64,000 nt of DNA from Prorocentrum cordatum (lineage: Eukaryota > Sar > Dinophyceae > Prorocentrales > Prorocentraceae): NCBI GenBank assembly GCA_963575745.1, contig CAUYUJ010000669.1:732501-796500 (forward strand). The letters are read 5' to 3'. Both the position numbers and the translations under genes were made by a program. The notes under the pieces are model-generated. The model was not told where the DNA came from. It was given only the letters and a program-made list of their open reading frames with translations, and searched no databases. Shown here in pieces: positions 62,376-64,000 of this stretch; positions within the stretch are counted from its first letter, which is position 1, and the number at the start of each line of letters is the position of its first letter.

Positions 62376-63000
62376 GACATTGGCGAGTAGAACCACGAAA
62401 CGTGAGTCGCTTCATGGACTCGGCTGTGGATGGCGCTGTCACTTCGACGACACTGGACCGCTGGTATCGATCTGATTGCCCAGTGGACATGAGATGACCA
62501 ATCGGCTGCTGGCAGGAGTCCACCACAAGGTGAAAGCGGCAGCTGGCAAGTGAGATCCAAACCCAATGGCGAAACTCCCCCGCCCGCACCTGGAGGAGGC
62601 GAGGGACTTGCTCACAGGTAGCCCCAATGTATCATGGGCGGCCACGCCCAGAAAAGATTGGGGGACCATCCCGGTTGCGGAGGATAGGCCGCAGGTTCTC
62701 CACATCGGAGACTCTAGCTCGTCGTCTCGCATCGCCCCCGAGGAAGGCGCCAGCGAGGGAAGGACATGCTCGAGCGACGAGGCGCCGGGCATCCACCCCG
62801 CATCGATGGCCCCCGTTGACGGGGGCAGTTTGGCCTTCCGGCCAAGCTTGCCGGTCGCCCCAAGGGGGCCAGAGGCACGGGCACGTGCCTTAAACAGAGA
62901 GTAGCGCGGACACACGCTCAACAAGCAACGCTGAAATGCATCACCCTAAGCTTTACTCATAGAAGATATCCGCGCGGCCACCGCCGAATTAGGCCGTCGA
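62376..63000 (+). pseudogene. Probable continuation of the retroelement, linker
   Basis: Two short protein-like frames: NVSRFMDSAVDGAVTSTTLD and SWAATPRKDWGTIPVAEDRP, with EDRPQVLHIGDSSSSSRIAP (62,620-62,740). A Ser/Glu/Pro-rich linker and stops follow. No domain recognised. Confidence 0.35.
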
Positions 63001-64000
63001 GGATACATGTGCGATCGCATCACGCATAACGAGGTAATTACATCGATGGGGGTACGTTATCTTTGAGGTAATACGTTCGGAGACTACGCGCTGCTCTGGG
63101 TGGCCACGCCCGCTGACTGGCATGCTAGGTTGCCAAGCAAACGGGCTGGGCCACACAATGAGAAAGTACGTGAAGTCCTGACCAAAGCAAATGCTTCCAG
63201 GATGCAAGTATTATTGGTAGGATCGCCCAGATACTTTTCGGAGTTGGCTCCAATGCAAGAGGCTTTCCAAATCCTTACTCAGAGTGATCCGGATGTGCCT
63301 ATGCCATTTCGACATCAAGGTTGGTCTCGCCAACAAGAGGCCCAGCGGCTCCTACGTACAGATATACATCGTGCACGATAATGCCAACCACGTTGTGGAG
63401 ATGCAAGTGTGTGAATACTAGGAAAAACATACTAGACCGATACGGACACGACCAGCAACATGCCGAATCGCGAAACAAGACAATGACATTCCTGACACAG
63501 CAATGGACCAACTCTGCACAGACAAACAAAGATCAAGCATTGTGTACCTACACGTTTTCACCTGCACCTATACGAATGTCCACGTCTACGCACAGTTCAG
63601 CGACAGCGGACCGTGTTGGGGCGAAGTAGCGCGCCGGCTTGCACTTGACCTTGACAAAAAGAAGGTGGTTGAATAAATTCAAGTGAAGGACCAAGCGACT
63701 GGTCTTAATTGGAAAGCACCGTTACCCAACGGAGCCCGCAATACATGCACGAGACCATCCGGAACGTGCCCCCCCAGCTTTGCTCGGGCACGGGCGCGCG
63801 TCGCCAAGCCACAAGAAATAATTTGCTATCATCGAAGATGATCGCCCTCCTCCCCTTTCGATTGGGCTTCACGACGGGGACCTACCCGCAATTCCAATTT
63901 TTCCGACACTGGCGGGCGCGCCAACATTACAAACCGCATCGCCAGCTGATGTCCGGATCAATCAAAAAGAGAAGCAAATGGTTGATGAGGAAGCTGGCAT
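63001..64000 (+). pseudogene. Decayed retroelement polyprotein, unidentified part
   Basis: Protein-like pieces in changing frames: DWHARLPSKRAGPHNEKVRE and ASRMQVLLVGSPRYFSELAP (63,115-63,250); FDIKVGLANKRPSGSYVQIY and IVHDNANHVVEMQVCEY (63,309-63,419); MDQLCTDKQRSSIVYLHVF and FSDSGPCWGEVARRLALDLD (63,503-63,655). They lie downstream of the protease on the same strand, as Pol would, but no reverse transcriptase motif such as YxDD was found. The window ends within it. Confidence 0.35.

Overview
The window looks like nuclear DNA from a dinoflagellate, with much transposon and repeat debris and only a few short stretches that could be host exons. The evidence is the kind of degraded elements present: a Copia-type LTR retrotransposon, a LINE endonuclease start carrying the GEASHPGP motif, a retropepsin-bearing retroelement with the DIGSN/ILG signature, a tyrosine recombinase with the LRRGGAT box, and a cytosine-methyltransferase-like GGPPCETWS protein. 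All of these resemble families I associate with large dinoflagellate genomes. Coding exons are short, GC-rich and isolated between arrays of microsatellites. The species cannot be fixed from the sequence; a Prorocentrum- or Symbiodinium-like genome is a guess. No rRNA, tRNA, CRISPR or bacterial-type operon was seen.

Layout. From 1 to 7,100 lie four minisatellite arrays (monomers 89-103 bp) bounded by two recurring non-repetitive anchors, here called A and B. A fifth array of the same family lies in opposite orientation at 34,820-36,150. From 7,100 to 14,300 there are simple repeats (GGA, GTC, pentamers, GA, GAT, GAGT and a degenerate GGYGYT hexamer field), a 162-bp satellite, one likely exon (8,509) and the start of a LINE endonuclease (minus strand, 14,483). 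At 14,691-19,010 a 2,160-bp segment is present twice in tandem with no difference that I can see. A Copia element occupies 20,692-29,029 (LTRs about 90% identical, PBS and polypurine tract visible). Its reading frames are broken, and its reverse transcriptase is interrupted by a 1,519-bp inverted-repeat DNA transposon flanked by an 8-bp target duplication.

From 29,030 to 40,700 come more repeats, including a 12-bp GAGATCGATNGT array and GAT fields, with candidate coiled-coil mini-exons between them (36,343; 36,804; 38,744; perhaps 45,055). At 40,734-42,200 is a decayed gene of unknown family. At 43,880-44,590 is a methyltransferase-like pseudogene and at 51,640-52,553 a tyrosine recombinase pseudogene, possibly parts of one element. 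Between them, at 50,231-50,703, is the clearest host-gene exon, with an XPC-binding domain of the Rad23 type. From 55,900 to the end lies decayed retroelement polyprotein (zinc-knuckle remnant, capsid-like part, P/Q-rich linker, retropepsin) with stops and frameshifts.

Nothing here appears to be an intact mobile element. What stands out is the architecture: conserved 50-100-bp anchors repeatedly joined to quite different tandem arrays, on both strands.
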